DNA from: Bacteroidota bacterium
GTDB taxonomy: Bacteria > Bacteroidota > Bacteroidia > Flavobacteriales > Flavobacteriaceae
Assembly (NCBI GenBank): GCA_021793135.1
Contig: JAJYTI010000138.1
Span: 1-5,765 of the forward strand
Direction: 5' to 3'
Length of the DNA: 5,765 nucleotides
The translations under genes were made by a program, and so were the position numbers. Under the pieces are notes generated by a model. That model had not been told where the DNA came from. It saw only the letters and a list, made by a program, of their open reading frames with translations, and made no database searches. Shown here piece after piece: positions 1 through 5,306 of this stretch (its first letter is position 1; each line of letters opens with the position of its first letter).

Positions 1-183
1 CCGATCAGCTACTCTAAAAAGTATGTCTGCCCTATCGTCAAAACTTACTTTTCTCCACTCCTTATAAGCTGTATACGCAATGTTTATTTTTTGTTCGATT
101 TCCTTATCGGTTAATGACGTATATTCATTTATAACGGATTGACTAAAAGGATTAATAGATTTTATAATAGATGTATTTTGCAT
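1..183 (-). CDS. Aldehyde dehydrogenase family protein, N-terminal 61 residues (partial; succinate-semialdehyde dehydrogenase-like)
   Basis: An open frame begins with ATG at 183-181 and stays open to the left edge, giving 61 residues. It starts MQNTSIIKSINPFSQSVINE and continues with an acidic helical stretch, then AYKEWRKVSFDDRADILFRV (residues 40-58). The INPF opening, the 'AYxAxxxWRKxSFxxRAxxL' pattern and the 'xxxAD' continuation are typical of the N-terminal part of the NAD(P)-dependent aldehyde dehydrogenase superfamily. They most resemble short (about 455-residue) succinate-semialdehyde dehydrogenases, which oxidise succinate semialdehyde to succinate in the cytoplasm. The catalytic Cys and Glu lie outside the window, so the substrate is not established. 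A second ATG at 188-186 is in another frame. No strong ribosome binding site is visible, as is usual in Bacteroidota. The gene is separated from the regulator to its right by a terminator. Family assignment is fairly sure; the substrate is a guess. Confidence 0.82.
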   Translation of the reverse strand, partial: MQNTSIIKSINPFSQSVINEYTSLTDKEIEQKINIAYTAYKEWRKVSFDDRADILFRVADR

Positions 184-291
184 TTCATTTTTTATTAAAA
201 GTAATAAACACCTAAAAAATTAAAGAGTAATTTTATGGTATTAACAGCAAATTAAACATTCTATTGCAATAAATTATTTAATATGGTCAAT

Positions 292-327
292 AAAAAAATC
301 ACCTGTTAGAAAACTAACAGGTGATTT
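292..327 (-). terminator. Rho-independent terminator of the M14 peptidase-lrp unit
   Basis: A perfect inverted repeat has arms at 296-309 and 314-327 (core TCACCTGTTAG / CTAACAGGTGA) around an AAAA loop at 310-313. Read on the minus strand, the hairpin is followed directly by a run of T (complement of the A run at 292-298). This is the textbook layout for an intrinsic terminator, 35 bases past the stop codon of the Lrp-family gene. On the plus strand the flanking T run is short (TTTAATAA), so it should act mainly leftwards. It isolates the upstream unit from the aldehyde dehydrogenase. Confidence 0.9.
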
Positions 328-349
328 AATAATAGGATAAGGGGTTTTG

Positions 350-370
350 GATTACTATTTATTAGTAATC
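350..370 (-). other. Small hairpin overlapping the Lrp-family stop codon
   Basis: GATTACTA (350-357) and TAGTAATC (363-370) form an 8-bp perfect inverted repeat with a 5-base loop. The right arm holds the last codons of the Lrp-family gene, which ends in tandem stops (TAATAA on the minus strand). No T run follows, so it is not a terminator itself. It may protect the 3' end of the transcript or may be chance in an AT-rich region. Confidence 0.3.
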
Positions 371-841
371 TTTAAAGATAGAATACATTAAACGTTTCTT
401 ATCATTAATACTCTCCTCCATAGAAATCATAGTCTCTGTACGTGTAACTCCTTCGATATCATCTATTTGATAGATAATCTCTTTAGCATGAGTTGTATCT
501 CTTGCACGGATTTTACAGAAGATATTAAACTTCCCTGTTGTAACGTGTGCTACAGTAACATAAGGAATTTCATTAATACGCTCTAACACAAATTGTGTTT
601 GTGAAGTTTTATTTAAAAATACTCCTACATAAGCGATGAAAGAATAACCTAATTTGTCATAGTCGATCTTTAAAGATGAACCTGTGATAAATCCTGCATC
701 TTCCATTTTCTTTACTCTCACGTGAACAGTACCCGCAGATATTCCCAATGTTTTAGCAATATCTGTAAATGGTGTTCTCGTGTTGTCGATTAACATTTCC
801 AGAATTTTGTGATCTATATGATCTAATTTAAATCTTGCCAT
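362..841 (-). CDS. Lrp/AsnC family transcriptional regulator
   Basis: The product has 159 residues, the normal length for the family. An N-terminal winged helix-turn-helix covers about residues 6-56: LDHIDHKILEMLIDNTR, then FTDIAKTLGIS, then the recognition helix around SAGTVHVRVKKMEDAG (35-50). A C-terminal RAM (AsnC ligand-binding) domain covers about 66-145, with strands at YSFIAYVGVFL (66-76), GKFNIFCKIRA (103-113) and TRTETMISME (133-142). Family members form dimers or octamers that bind DNA and usually respond to an amino acid, acting locally or globally. The ligand cannot be read here. The gene lies 33 bases after an M14 peptidase on the same strand and is probably co-transcribed with it, though a TAnnTTTG-like box in the gap suggests an additional promoter. 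The start ATG is at 841-839. It ends in tandem TAA stops ahead of a strong terminator. The family call is very secure; the regulated genes are unknown. Confidence 0.95.
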   Translation of the reverse strand: MARFKLDHIDHKILEMLIDNTRTPFTDIAKTLGISAGTVHVRVKKMEDAGFITGSSLKIDYDKLGYSFIAYVGVFLNKTSQTQFVLERINEIPYVTVAHVTTGKFNIFCKIRARDTTHAKEIIYQIDDIEGVTRTETMISMEESINDKKRLMYSIFKDY

Positions 842-861
842 AGTATAAATTTAATCTTTTG

Positions 862-869
862 CAAAAATA
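862..869 (-). promoter_or_regulatory. Possible -7 promoter box for the Lrp-family gene
   Basis: The minus strand reads TATTTTTG here, a full match to the Bacteroidota -7 consensus TAnnTTTG. It lies 20 bases upstream of the ATG, in the gap after the M14 stop codon, and would give a leader of roughly 15 bases. No TTG-type -33 element is visible at the usual distance inside the end of the M14 gene, so this may be a weak or spurious promoter. The motif is short and can arise by chance. Confidence 0.4.
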
Positions 870-874
870 GTAAG

Positions 875-2062
875 TTATTTGAGTTTGAATTGAATTTCTA
901 TCGATTTTAATAACATTTTATCATATATGTTAAGAATTGTTAAAAACTGATCTTTCCATATTAAGATATTATTAACATCGATTTTCGCTTCATGTAATTG
1001 TCTTTCAGCAATATAATGTGCGTTTCGACTTTCTCTCTCCGTTACTACTTCTAAAAACTCCGGAGTCCACATTACCCGTCCATTAACAAAAACTTCTCGG
1101 AAATAAAGGGCTATGTCCATTAATTCTCCTGTATTTTCGACTTTTACATCACGTAAAATCAAATCAGTATAGTTTTTGCGATTTTCAGGTATTGTATTAT
1201 AACGATTCAAATATACTGCTTCCGGAATTTTTAAAATATTAAAAATTGCTAAATAACTTAATAATAACATATTTCTAATTAGTTCTCTGTCATAATCATT
1301 ATAATAATGTCCGGCTTCTATAAGAATTGTTGGATATTCTTTATTTGTAAAAAAATCTCCAGAGCAATTTATATTGAACGAATCGTCAAACCGCCCAACT
1401 TGATTAGATATATGTTGCTGCAATGTATAGTTTGCCCTTTCAATCGCCGCCATAGCACTTCTTCTAGCAGGAGTTATACTTCGTTCATAATTAGCAGAAG
1501 GAGCTAAAAATGAAATCGTAGCAGGTTGCTTGTTGTCTAAACCAAATAAAGTGCGTTGATCGTGAAGATTCAAACATAAAACTGGATTCAACTCCTTTAC
1601 TTGACTATACAAAATTTGGCTTTCTAACTGCGTACGCTTCTCAGCATCTCGATTTAAATCTATTTTATTTGCATTAACTCTTGTATATACTTCGGCTCCA
1701 TCAGGATTTAAAATAGGAATGGTATAGAGTGTATATTCTTCTAAAAAGTTATTAAAGGATTGTTTTTCATCTGAATCAAGTAAATATTCATTATAGTGTA
1801 TTAATAAATTATATAAATCTAGAATAGCTCTTGTATTGGTAGTTTCATTACCATGCATTTGTGACCAAGCTAAAATATTTTTTTTACCTCGACCTATTGC
1901 AACTCTATAGATAGGTCGATTTTCTTCGGAACTACCAATTACCTTAACCTCTACTTTATCGGATAAAAATTGAAATAAAATCTTTTCGAGTAAAGCATTA
2001 TTAAAGTATCTGTTTTTTAATCCAGGTAATTTTGCCCAAGAAAATTCTGATTGATTCTTCAT
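875..2062 (-). CDS. M14 family zinc metallopeptidase (carboxypeptidase-like), cytoplasmic
   Basis: The product has 395 residues and the full M14 active-site set. The first two zinc ligands are in QMHGNE (H70, E73); NPDG is at 119-122; R128 and N137-R138 in RVNANKIDLNRD fit the substrate-binding Arg and Asn-Arg pair; NLHDQ gives the third zinc ligand, H167; and ILIEAGH gives the catalytic Glu, E249. The catalytic domain spans about residues 35-280. Roughly 110 further residues (about 285-395), with a strand-like part then a helical part, match nothing I can name. There is no signal peptide or lipobox, so the enzyme should work in the cytoplasm, unlike digestive carboxypeptidases. Family members remove C-terminal residues from peptides or hydrolyse related amides; the substrate here is unknown. 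It is the first gene of a leftward pair with an Lrp-family regulator and has its own candidate promoter. The start ATG is at 2062-2060. The family call is secure; the activity is inferred from intact residues. Confidence 0.9.
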   Translation of the reverse strand: MKNQSEFSWAKLPGLKNRYFNNALLEKILFQFLSDKVEVKVIGSSEENRPIYRVAIGRGKKNILAWSQMHGNETTNTRAILDLYNLLIHYNEYLLDSDEKQSFNNFLEEYTLYTIPILNPDGAEVYTRVNANKIDLNRDAEKRTQLESQILYSQVKELNPVLCLNLHDQRTLFGLDNKQPATISFLAPSANYERSITPARRSAMAAIERANYTLQQHISNQVGRFDDSFNINCSGDFFTNKEYPTILIEAGHYYNDYDRELIRNMLLLSYLAIFNILKIPEAVYLNRYNTIPENRKNYTDLILRDVKVENTGELMDIALYFREVFVNGRVMWTPEFLEVVTERESRNAHYIAERQLHEAKIDVNNILIWKDQFLTILNIYDKMLLKSIEIQFKLK

Positions 2063-2080
2063 AGTTTTTTATTGAGTTTA

Positions 2081-2108
2081 CAAATATAAACAGTCGAAAG
2101 TTTACAAA
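2081..2108 (-). promoter_or_regulatory. Candidate promoter for the M14 peptidase-lrp unit
   Basis: On the minus strand TATATTTG (2088-2081) matches the Bacteroidota -7 consensus TAnnTTTG exactly. A TTTG (2108-2105) lies 16 bases upstream as a possible -33 element. That spacing is slightly shorter than the usual 17-23 bases. The -7 box is 18 bases from the ATG, which leaves a very short leader. TTACA half-sites overlap both boxes (2079-2083, 2102-2106), so the regulator proposed for the neighbouring palindromes could also act here. Confidence 0.5.
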
Positions 2109-2135
2109 AGGAAACTAAATGAAACACACTCCTGT

Positions 2136-2147
2136 TTACATACGTAA
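2136..2147. promoter_or_regulatory. Operator-like palindrome, distal copy
   Basis: TTACATACGTAA has TTAC/GTAA arms and agrees at 10 of 12 positions with the palindrome over the XRE -7 box. It lies about 30 bases upstream of the candidate M14 promoter. A regulator binding here could couple the divergent genes. It is the weakest of the three related sites. Confidence 0.3.
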
Positions 2148-2190
2148 CAATCCTAAAGATACACAAAAGATGGTGCAATCCCCTTCATAG

Positions 2191-2217
2191 AAGCAATCTA
2201 TAGTACGTAAATTGCTT
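2191..2217. repeat. Short inverted repeat in the divergent intergenic region
   Basis: AAGCAAT (2191-2197) and ATTGCTT (2211-2217) form a 7-bp perfect inverted repeat around a 13-base spacer. It is not followed by a T run. It could be a regulator site or chance; no function can be assigned. Apart from this, the promoters and the palindromes, I see nothing coding in the 2063-2338 gap. Confidence 0.25.
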
Positions 2218-2303
2218 AATGCTAATTATTGATTATCAGGTATTTATATTTAACAATCTGAATTTAACTTTAATGTAAATTTATCTTTATACACTTGTTG
2301 ACT

Positions 2304-2331
2304 TTTGGAACAAATTTATTGATTACATTTG
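2304..2331 (+). promoter_or_regulatory. Candidate promoter for the XRE-family regulator
   Basis: TACATTTG (2324-2331) matches the -7 consensus TAnnTTTG. A TTTG at 2304-2307 lies 16 bases upstream, and TTG at 2298-2300 lies 23 bases upstream, so either could be the -33 element. Transcription would begin near 2336-2340. This supports the ATG at 2363 as the start codon of the regulator, because the upstream GTG at 2339 would fall on or before the transcript start. Confidence 0.6.
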
Positions 2332-2334
2332 TAA
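2323..2334. promoter_or_regulatory. Operator-like palindrome over the XRE -7 box
   Basis: TTACATTTGTAA is a perfect 5-2-5 palindrome that contains almost the whole -7 box, so a bound protein would block RNA polymerase. A second small palindrome, AACACCGTGTT (2333-2343), overlaps its right end. Placement suggests negative autoregulation by the adjacent XRE-family protein, which is inference. Confidence 0.5.
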
Positions 2335-2362
2335 CACCGTGTTTTTTAAAATAAAAGTTACA

Positions 2363-2800
2363 ATGATAAACAGTGTTACATTTGCAACAAGGCTAAAAAC
2401 TATTATGGAGTATTATGATTTAAGTGCATCTGCATTCTCTGAAAAAATAGATTTTAATAGGTCTACAATCTCGCACATTCTTTCTGGACGAAACAAACCG
2501 AGTTTGGAATTTGTAATGAAAATTCTGGAGCATTTTCCTGAAGTAACTACATCATGGTTATTATATAATAAAGGTGATTTCCCAAAACATACATCAGGTG
2601 CCGTTAAAGAACCTCATGTTAATACTATTCCTAATAATAAAGAGATCAAAGAAAATCCTACCGAGGCAGCACCCTCTCCTACTTCTATAAAACAAGAAAC
2701 TCCTACTTTTATAGCCAATCGACAAAAAGACTTTCATAAAGAAATAAAAAGGATTATAATTTTTTACACTGATGGATCATTCGAGTCCTTCGAAAATTAG
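2363..2800 (+). CDS. XRE-family helix-turn-helix transcriptional regulator with conserved C-terminal tail
   Basis: The product has 145 residues from the ATG at 2363. A Cro/C1-type helix-turn-helix covers about residues 5-68: FATRLKTIMEYYDLSASAFS, then STISHILSGRNKPSLEFVMK (34-53), typical of phage-repressor-like DNA binding. The segment FPEVTTSWLLYNKGDFP (58-74) closes the domain as in many Bacteroidota homologues. Residues 75-120 form a polar Pro/Thr/Lys/Glu-rich, probably disordered linker. The last 25 residues, with EIKRIIIFYTDGSFESF at 127-143, look like a short beta-hairpin tail that I recall in related flavobacterial proteins; its role is unknown. A GTG at 2339 would add eight residues but sits at the expected transcript start, so I prefer the ATG. 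Palindromes at the promoter and over the first codons suggest autoregulation. The small lipoprotein gene follows after 43 bases with no terminator. Family is secure; targets are unknown. Confidence 0.9.
   Translation: MINSVTFATRLKTIMEYYDLSASAFSEKIDFNRSTISHILSGRNKPSLEFVMKILEHFPEVTTSWLLYNKGDFPKHTSGAVKEPHVNTIPNNKEIKENPTEAAPSPTSIKQETPTFIANRQKDFHKEIKRIIIFYTDGSFESFEN
2374..2389. promoter_or_regulatory. Operator-like palindrome inside the start of the XRE gene
   Basis: TGTTACATTTGCAACA is an imperfect palindrome (one mismatched pair plus two central bases) that shares TTACATTTG with the site over the -7 box. Its centre is 53 bases from that site, about five helical turns, so both face the same side of the DNA. 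It lies in codons 4-9 of the regulator gene, so coding constraint also applies. A GTTACA half-site lies between them at 2357-2362. Confidence 0.4.
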
Positions 2801-2843
2801 GTGCTTTACTTAAAATTTCGGAAATTGCAGAAAATTCAAATTT

Positions 2844-3230
2844 ATGAGAAAATTACTTCTTTCCATATTCGCATCTTCACTACTGGTAGGTTGCTATACT
2901 ATGGAGCGTGATTGCGAAGGATTCCGTACAGGTACCTTTGAATTTGAGACCTTTGTAAATGGAGAGTTATTAAAAACAACATTTGTTAGAAACGACTCTA
3001 TAGAAATAGATTACTTTCAAGGTAAATCCGACACCTCTTCTATTCGTTGGATTAACGACTGTGAATATATCGTAAAAAAAATTAGCCCTAAGAATATGGA
3101 TGAAAGGAAAGCCATCCATATGAAAATTCTATATACAGAAGGAGATAATTATACTTTTGAATACAATTTGGTAGGGCAAAAAAAGAAAGAAAAAGGAAGC
3201 GCTAGAAAGGTTTCCGATAAAACAGAATAA
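2844..3230 (+). CDS. Small hypothetical lipoprotein (RWINDCEY family)
   Basis: The product has 128 residues and begins with a lipoprotein signal peptide: MRK, a hydrophobic stretch, then the lipobox LVGC with the acylated Cys at position 17. The mature part is about 112 residues. It has two further cysteines, C24 (ERDCEGF) and C73 in RWINDCEY (68-75), which could form a disulfide in the periplasm. It appears rich in beta strands (TGTFEFETF 29-37, DSIEIDYF 51-58, NYTFEYNLVG 102-111) and ends in a highly charged Lys/Glu tail. I recall similar flavobacterial proteins of about 125 residues carrying the puzzling database name 'DNA topoisomerase IV'; nothing in this sequence supports that activity. 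It lies 43 bases after the XRE gene and 68 before the transporter gene, probably in the same transcript. No promoter box is seen in front of it. Lipidation is well supported; function is unknown. Confidence 0.85.
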   Translation: MRKLLLSIFASSLLVGCYTMERDCEGFRTGTFEFETFVNGELLKTTFVRNDSIEIDYFQGKSDTSSIRWINDCEYIVKKISPKNMDERKAIHMKILYTEGDNYTFEYNLVGQKKKEKGSARKVSDKTE

Positions 3231-3239
3231 ATATTAACC

Positions 3240-3266
3240 TACTTGATAAAATAAAAATATCAAGTA
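3240..3266 (+). other. Hairpin between the lipoprotein and transporter genes
   Basis: TACTTGATA (3240-3248) and TATCAAGTA (3258-3266) form a 9-bp perfect stem with a 9-base A-rich loop, 10 bases after the lipoprotein stop codon. The stem is AT-rich and is followed by CAAACTTT, not a T run, so it is at best a weak terminator or a processing or stability element. It may lower read-through from the upstream genes into the transporter gene. Confidence 0.4.
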
Positions 3267-3278
3267 CAAACTTTAAAA

Positions 3279-3291
3279 ACCTAACTTAGGT
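3279..3291. promoter_or_regulatory. Palindrome just upstream of the transporter start codon
   Basis: ACCTAACTTAGGT is a perfect 6-1-6 palindrome that ends 7 bases before the transporter ATG. The only purine-rich ribosome-site-like bases (AGG, 3288-3290) lie in its right arm. The one-base centre is too tight for a stable RNA hairpin, so a DNA-binding protein site is the better reading. No TAnnTTTG box is present in the gap. Confidence 0.35.
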
Positions 3292-3298
3292 AAGCAAA

Positions 3299-4822
3299 AT
3301 GGGAAAAAGGCAAAAGAAAAGTTTAGTAGATAGATTTTTAGGTTACGTAGAGCGAATTGGTAACCTACTTCCACATCCAGCAACGTTATTTGCTGGTTTT
3401 GCATTATTAGTAGTAATAGCTTCATGGGTAGCAAGTTTATTTGACATTAGTGTAATTCACCCTGGAACTGGCGAAGTGATTACTCCAGTAAATTTGGTTT
3501 CTAAAGAAGGTTTAGATCTTATTTTAAGTAAGATGGTTACCAACTTTACTGATTTTGCACCATTGGGAACTGTTTTGGTTTCTTTATTAGGTATTGGTGT
3601 AGCAGAAGGTTCTGGACTAATTGCAGCCATATTACGTAAGATTGTATTAGCCTCTCCAAAAAAACTATTAACTTTTGTGATTGTATTTGCAGGTATTCTT
3701 TCCAATACAGCTAGCGAGGTAGGTTATGTATTATTAGTTCCGTTAGCGGCAGTTATTTTCCAAGCAGCAGGAAGACACCCAATAGCAGGACTTGCAGCAG
3801 CTTTTGCCGGAGTATCTGGAGGTTATAGTGCTAACTTACTATTAGGTACTATAGACCCATTGCTTGCAGGATTATCCGAAGAAGCAGCTAGAATATTAGA
3901 TCCAAGTTATGTAGTGAATCCAGCAAGTAACTATTACTTTATGGTTATTTCTACTTTTGTTATTGCCGCTTTAGGTACTTGGGTAACAGAGAAAATTGTA
4001 ATTCCAAGACTTGGGGTTTATGAGGGAGAAGAAGAAGCGATGGAAATAGAGCAATTAAATGCTACAGAGAAAAAGGGTTTACGTTATGCTTTAATAGCGT
4101 CATTATTGTTTACAGCTTTTATCGCTGGTGGATTAATTCCAGTAGATGGTTATTTACGTGGTGATGATGGAGCCATTTTACGCTCACCATTTATGTCTGG
4201 TATTGTTGCCTTTATATTCTTGGGTGCTGCAGTTGCAGGTATCGCATATGGAATTGGAGCTAAAACTGTAAAGAACGATGTAGATGTAATGAACGGAATG
4301 TCGAAATCTATGGAAACATTAGGTTCGTATATTGTGCTTGTATTCTTTGCTGCACAATTCGTAGCTTATTTTAATTGGACAAATCTTGGATTAATTTTCG
4401 CAGTTCAAGGTGCCGAAGTATTACAAAGCTCTGGTTTAGGACCTATTCCACTCATGTTGAGCTTTGTTGTAGTATCTGCTATAATAAACTTGGTTATGGG
4501 AAGTGCATCTGCAAAATGGGCAATCATGGCTCCTATTTTCATTCCGATGTTTATGTTATTAGGGTACTCTCCAGAACTTGTTCAAGTAGCATATCGTGTA
4601 GGAGATAGTGTTACTAACATTATATCTCCAATGATGTCTTATTTTGCTTTAATAGTAGCCTTCATGCAACGTTATGATAAAAATGCTGGTATTGGTACAA
4701 TCGTTTCTTCTATGCTACCATATACGGTAATATTCTTTATAGGTTGGTCTATATTATTAATGATTTGGATTTGGTTAGGTCTACCTATTGGTCCAGGAGC
4801 ACAATTGCATGTAGAATTATAA
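3299..4822 (+). CDS. AbgT-family transporter (p-aminobenzoyl-glutamate / antimetabolite transporter family)
   Basis: The product has 507 residues, the usual size for the AbgT family, which includes E. coli AbgT (p-aminobenzoyl-glutamate uptake) and MtrF and YdaH (export of sulfonamides). It is an inner-membrane protein with a short basic N-terminus and many hydrophobic segments (for example about 27-48, 86-112, 121-157, 212-229, 262-280, 298-320, 341-359, 381-400, 407-422, 440-457, 470-495). Family signatures are clear: the GSASAKWAIMAPIFIPMF segment (401-418) and YRVGDSVTNIISPM (432-445). N397, W407, P425, R433 and D436 have the same mutual spacing as the functional residues I remember from YdaH (N390, W400, P418, R426, D429), a constant offset of seven. 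The pore therefore looks intact. Import versus export and the substrate cannot be decided from sequence. tsaE follows after 37 bases; no abgA/abgB hydrolase genes are in view. I leave the symbol blank for that reason. Family call is secure. Confidence 0.93.
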   Translation: MGKRQKKSLVDRFLGYVERIGNLLPHPATLFAGFALLVVIASWVASLFDISVIHPGTGEVITPVNLVSKEGLDLILSKMVTNFTDFAPLGTVLVSLLGIGVAEGSGLIAAILRKIVLASPKKLLTFVIVFAGILSNTASEVGYVLLVPLAAVIFQAAGRHPIAGLAAAFAGVSGGYSANLLLGTIDPLLAGLSEEAARILDPSYVVNPASNYYFMVISTFVIAALGTWVTEKIVIPRLGVYEGEEEAMEIEQLNATEKKGLRYALIASLLFTAFIAGGLIPVDGYLRGDDGAILRSPFMSGIVAFIFLGAAVAGIAYGIGAKTVKNDVDVMNGMSKSMETLGSYIVLVFFAAQFVAYFNWTNLGLIFAVQGAEVLQSSGLGPIPLMLSFVVVSAIINLVMGSASAKWAIMAPIFIPMFMLLGYSPELVQVAYRVGDSVTNIISPMMSYFALIVAFMQRYDKNAGIGTIVSSMLPYTVIFFIGWSILLMIWIWLGLPIGPGAQLHVEL

Positions 4823-4859
4823 TAGAAAAGTTTTACAACTAAAAACATATTAGTTCCAA

Positions 4860-5273
4860 ATGGAAATACTTTATGGTATAGAAGATGTAAATCAAGTTGC
4901 AAAAAGCATTCTTGAAAAAGCCACTTCACGAACGTTCCTATTTTATGGTAATGTTGGTGCGGGGAAAACCACGCTTATAAAATCTCTTGCAAAAGAATTA
5001 GGCGTTACCGATACTATTAGTAGCCCTACTTTTTCTTTGGTTAACGAACATCTTACAGAATCTGGAGAACGTTTGTTTCATTTTGATCTTTATCGCCTCG
5101 AAAATATTGAGGAAGCATATGATATTGGCATAGAAGATTATTTGGATTCGGATGCTTGGATATTTATTGAATGGCCAGATAAAATTGTATCTTTACTAGC
5201 CGACTCTTTCCATAAAATAGAGATTATGCATCAGGATACCGGACAACGATTATTGAATTTTATTACACTATAA
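4860..5273 (+). CDS. tsaE: tRNA N6-threonylcarbamoyladenosine biosynthesis ATPase TsaE
   Basis: The product has 137 residues, normal for TsaE (formerly YjeE). It carries the P-loop GNVGAGKTT (30-38), the switch-like SPTFSLVNEH (55-64), HFDLYRL (74-80) and EWPD (104-107), all hallmarks of the family. TsaE is a cytoplasmic ATPase that acts with TsaB and TsaD, after TsaC makes threonylcarbamoyl-AMP, to transfer the threonylcarbamoyl group to A37 of ANN-decoding tRNAs; its ATP hydrolysis is needed for multiple turnover. The gene is generally essential or important in bacteria. The partner genes are not in this window, which is normal because they are usually dispersed. It starts with ATG 37 bases after the transporter gene and ends 33 bases before alanine dehydrogenase, with no terminator on either side, so it is probably part of a rightward operon. 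A tsaE-alanine dehydrogenase pairing is, from memory, common in flavobacteria. Identification is very secure. Confidence 0.97.
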   Translation: MEILYGIEDVNQVAKSILEKATSRTFLFYGNVGAGKTTLIKSLAKELGVTDTISSPTFSLVNEHLTESGERLFHFDLYRLENIEEAYDIGIEDYLDSDAWIFIEWPDKIVSLLADSFHKIEIMHQDTGQRLLNFITL

Positions 5274-5306
5274 TAAATTAAGTGTATATATAATTAACAT
5301 AGGCTC

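Noticed and set aside
248..255. TTAATTTG on the minus strand as a promoter for the aldehyde dehydrogenase
   Set aside because: It misses one of the key bases of TAnnTTTG and has no TTG element at a suitable distance.
1307..1507. Plus-strand open frame of 66 codons inside the M14 gene
   Set aside because: It is antisense to a gene with intact catalytic motifs, and its product is low-complexity with no recognisable domain.
2339..2362. In-frame GTG at 2339 as an upstream start for the XRE regulator
   Set aside because: It falls at or before the expected transcript start given the -7 box at 2324-2331, and the extra eight residues (VFFKIKVT-like) do not resemble the family N-terminus; the ATG at 2363 fits better.
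3235..3370. Direct repeat TAACCTACTT at 3235-3244 and 3361-3370
   Set aside because: It is only 10 bases, occurs twice, and the second copy is inside coding sequence; likely chance.
3457..3705. Minus-strand open frame of 82 codons inside the AbgT-family gene
   Set aside because: It lies opposite conserved transmembrane coding sequence and has no promoter or family features.
4375..4608. Plus-strand open frame of 77 codons in another frame of the AbgT-family gene
   Set aside because: It overlaps the signature GSASAKW region in the true frame, and its Ser/Cys/Arg-rich product looks like an out-of-frame translation.
4837..4865. Small inverted repeats before tsaE (AACTAA/TTAGTT and TTCCA-AA-TGGAA over the start codon)
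   Set aside because: The arms are only 5-6 bp and AT-rich with no T run, so they are not convincing as a terminator or operator.
4672..4929. Minus-strand open frame across the AbgT-tsaE junction
   Set aside because: It is antisense to the ends of two well-supported genes, including the start of tsaE, and shows no domain.
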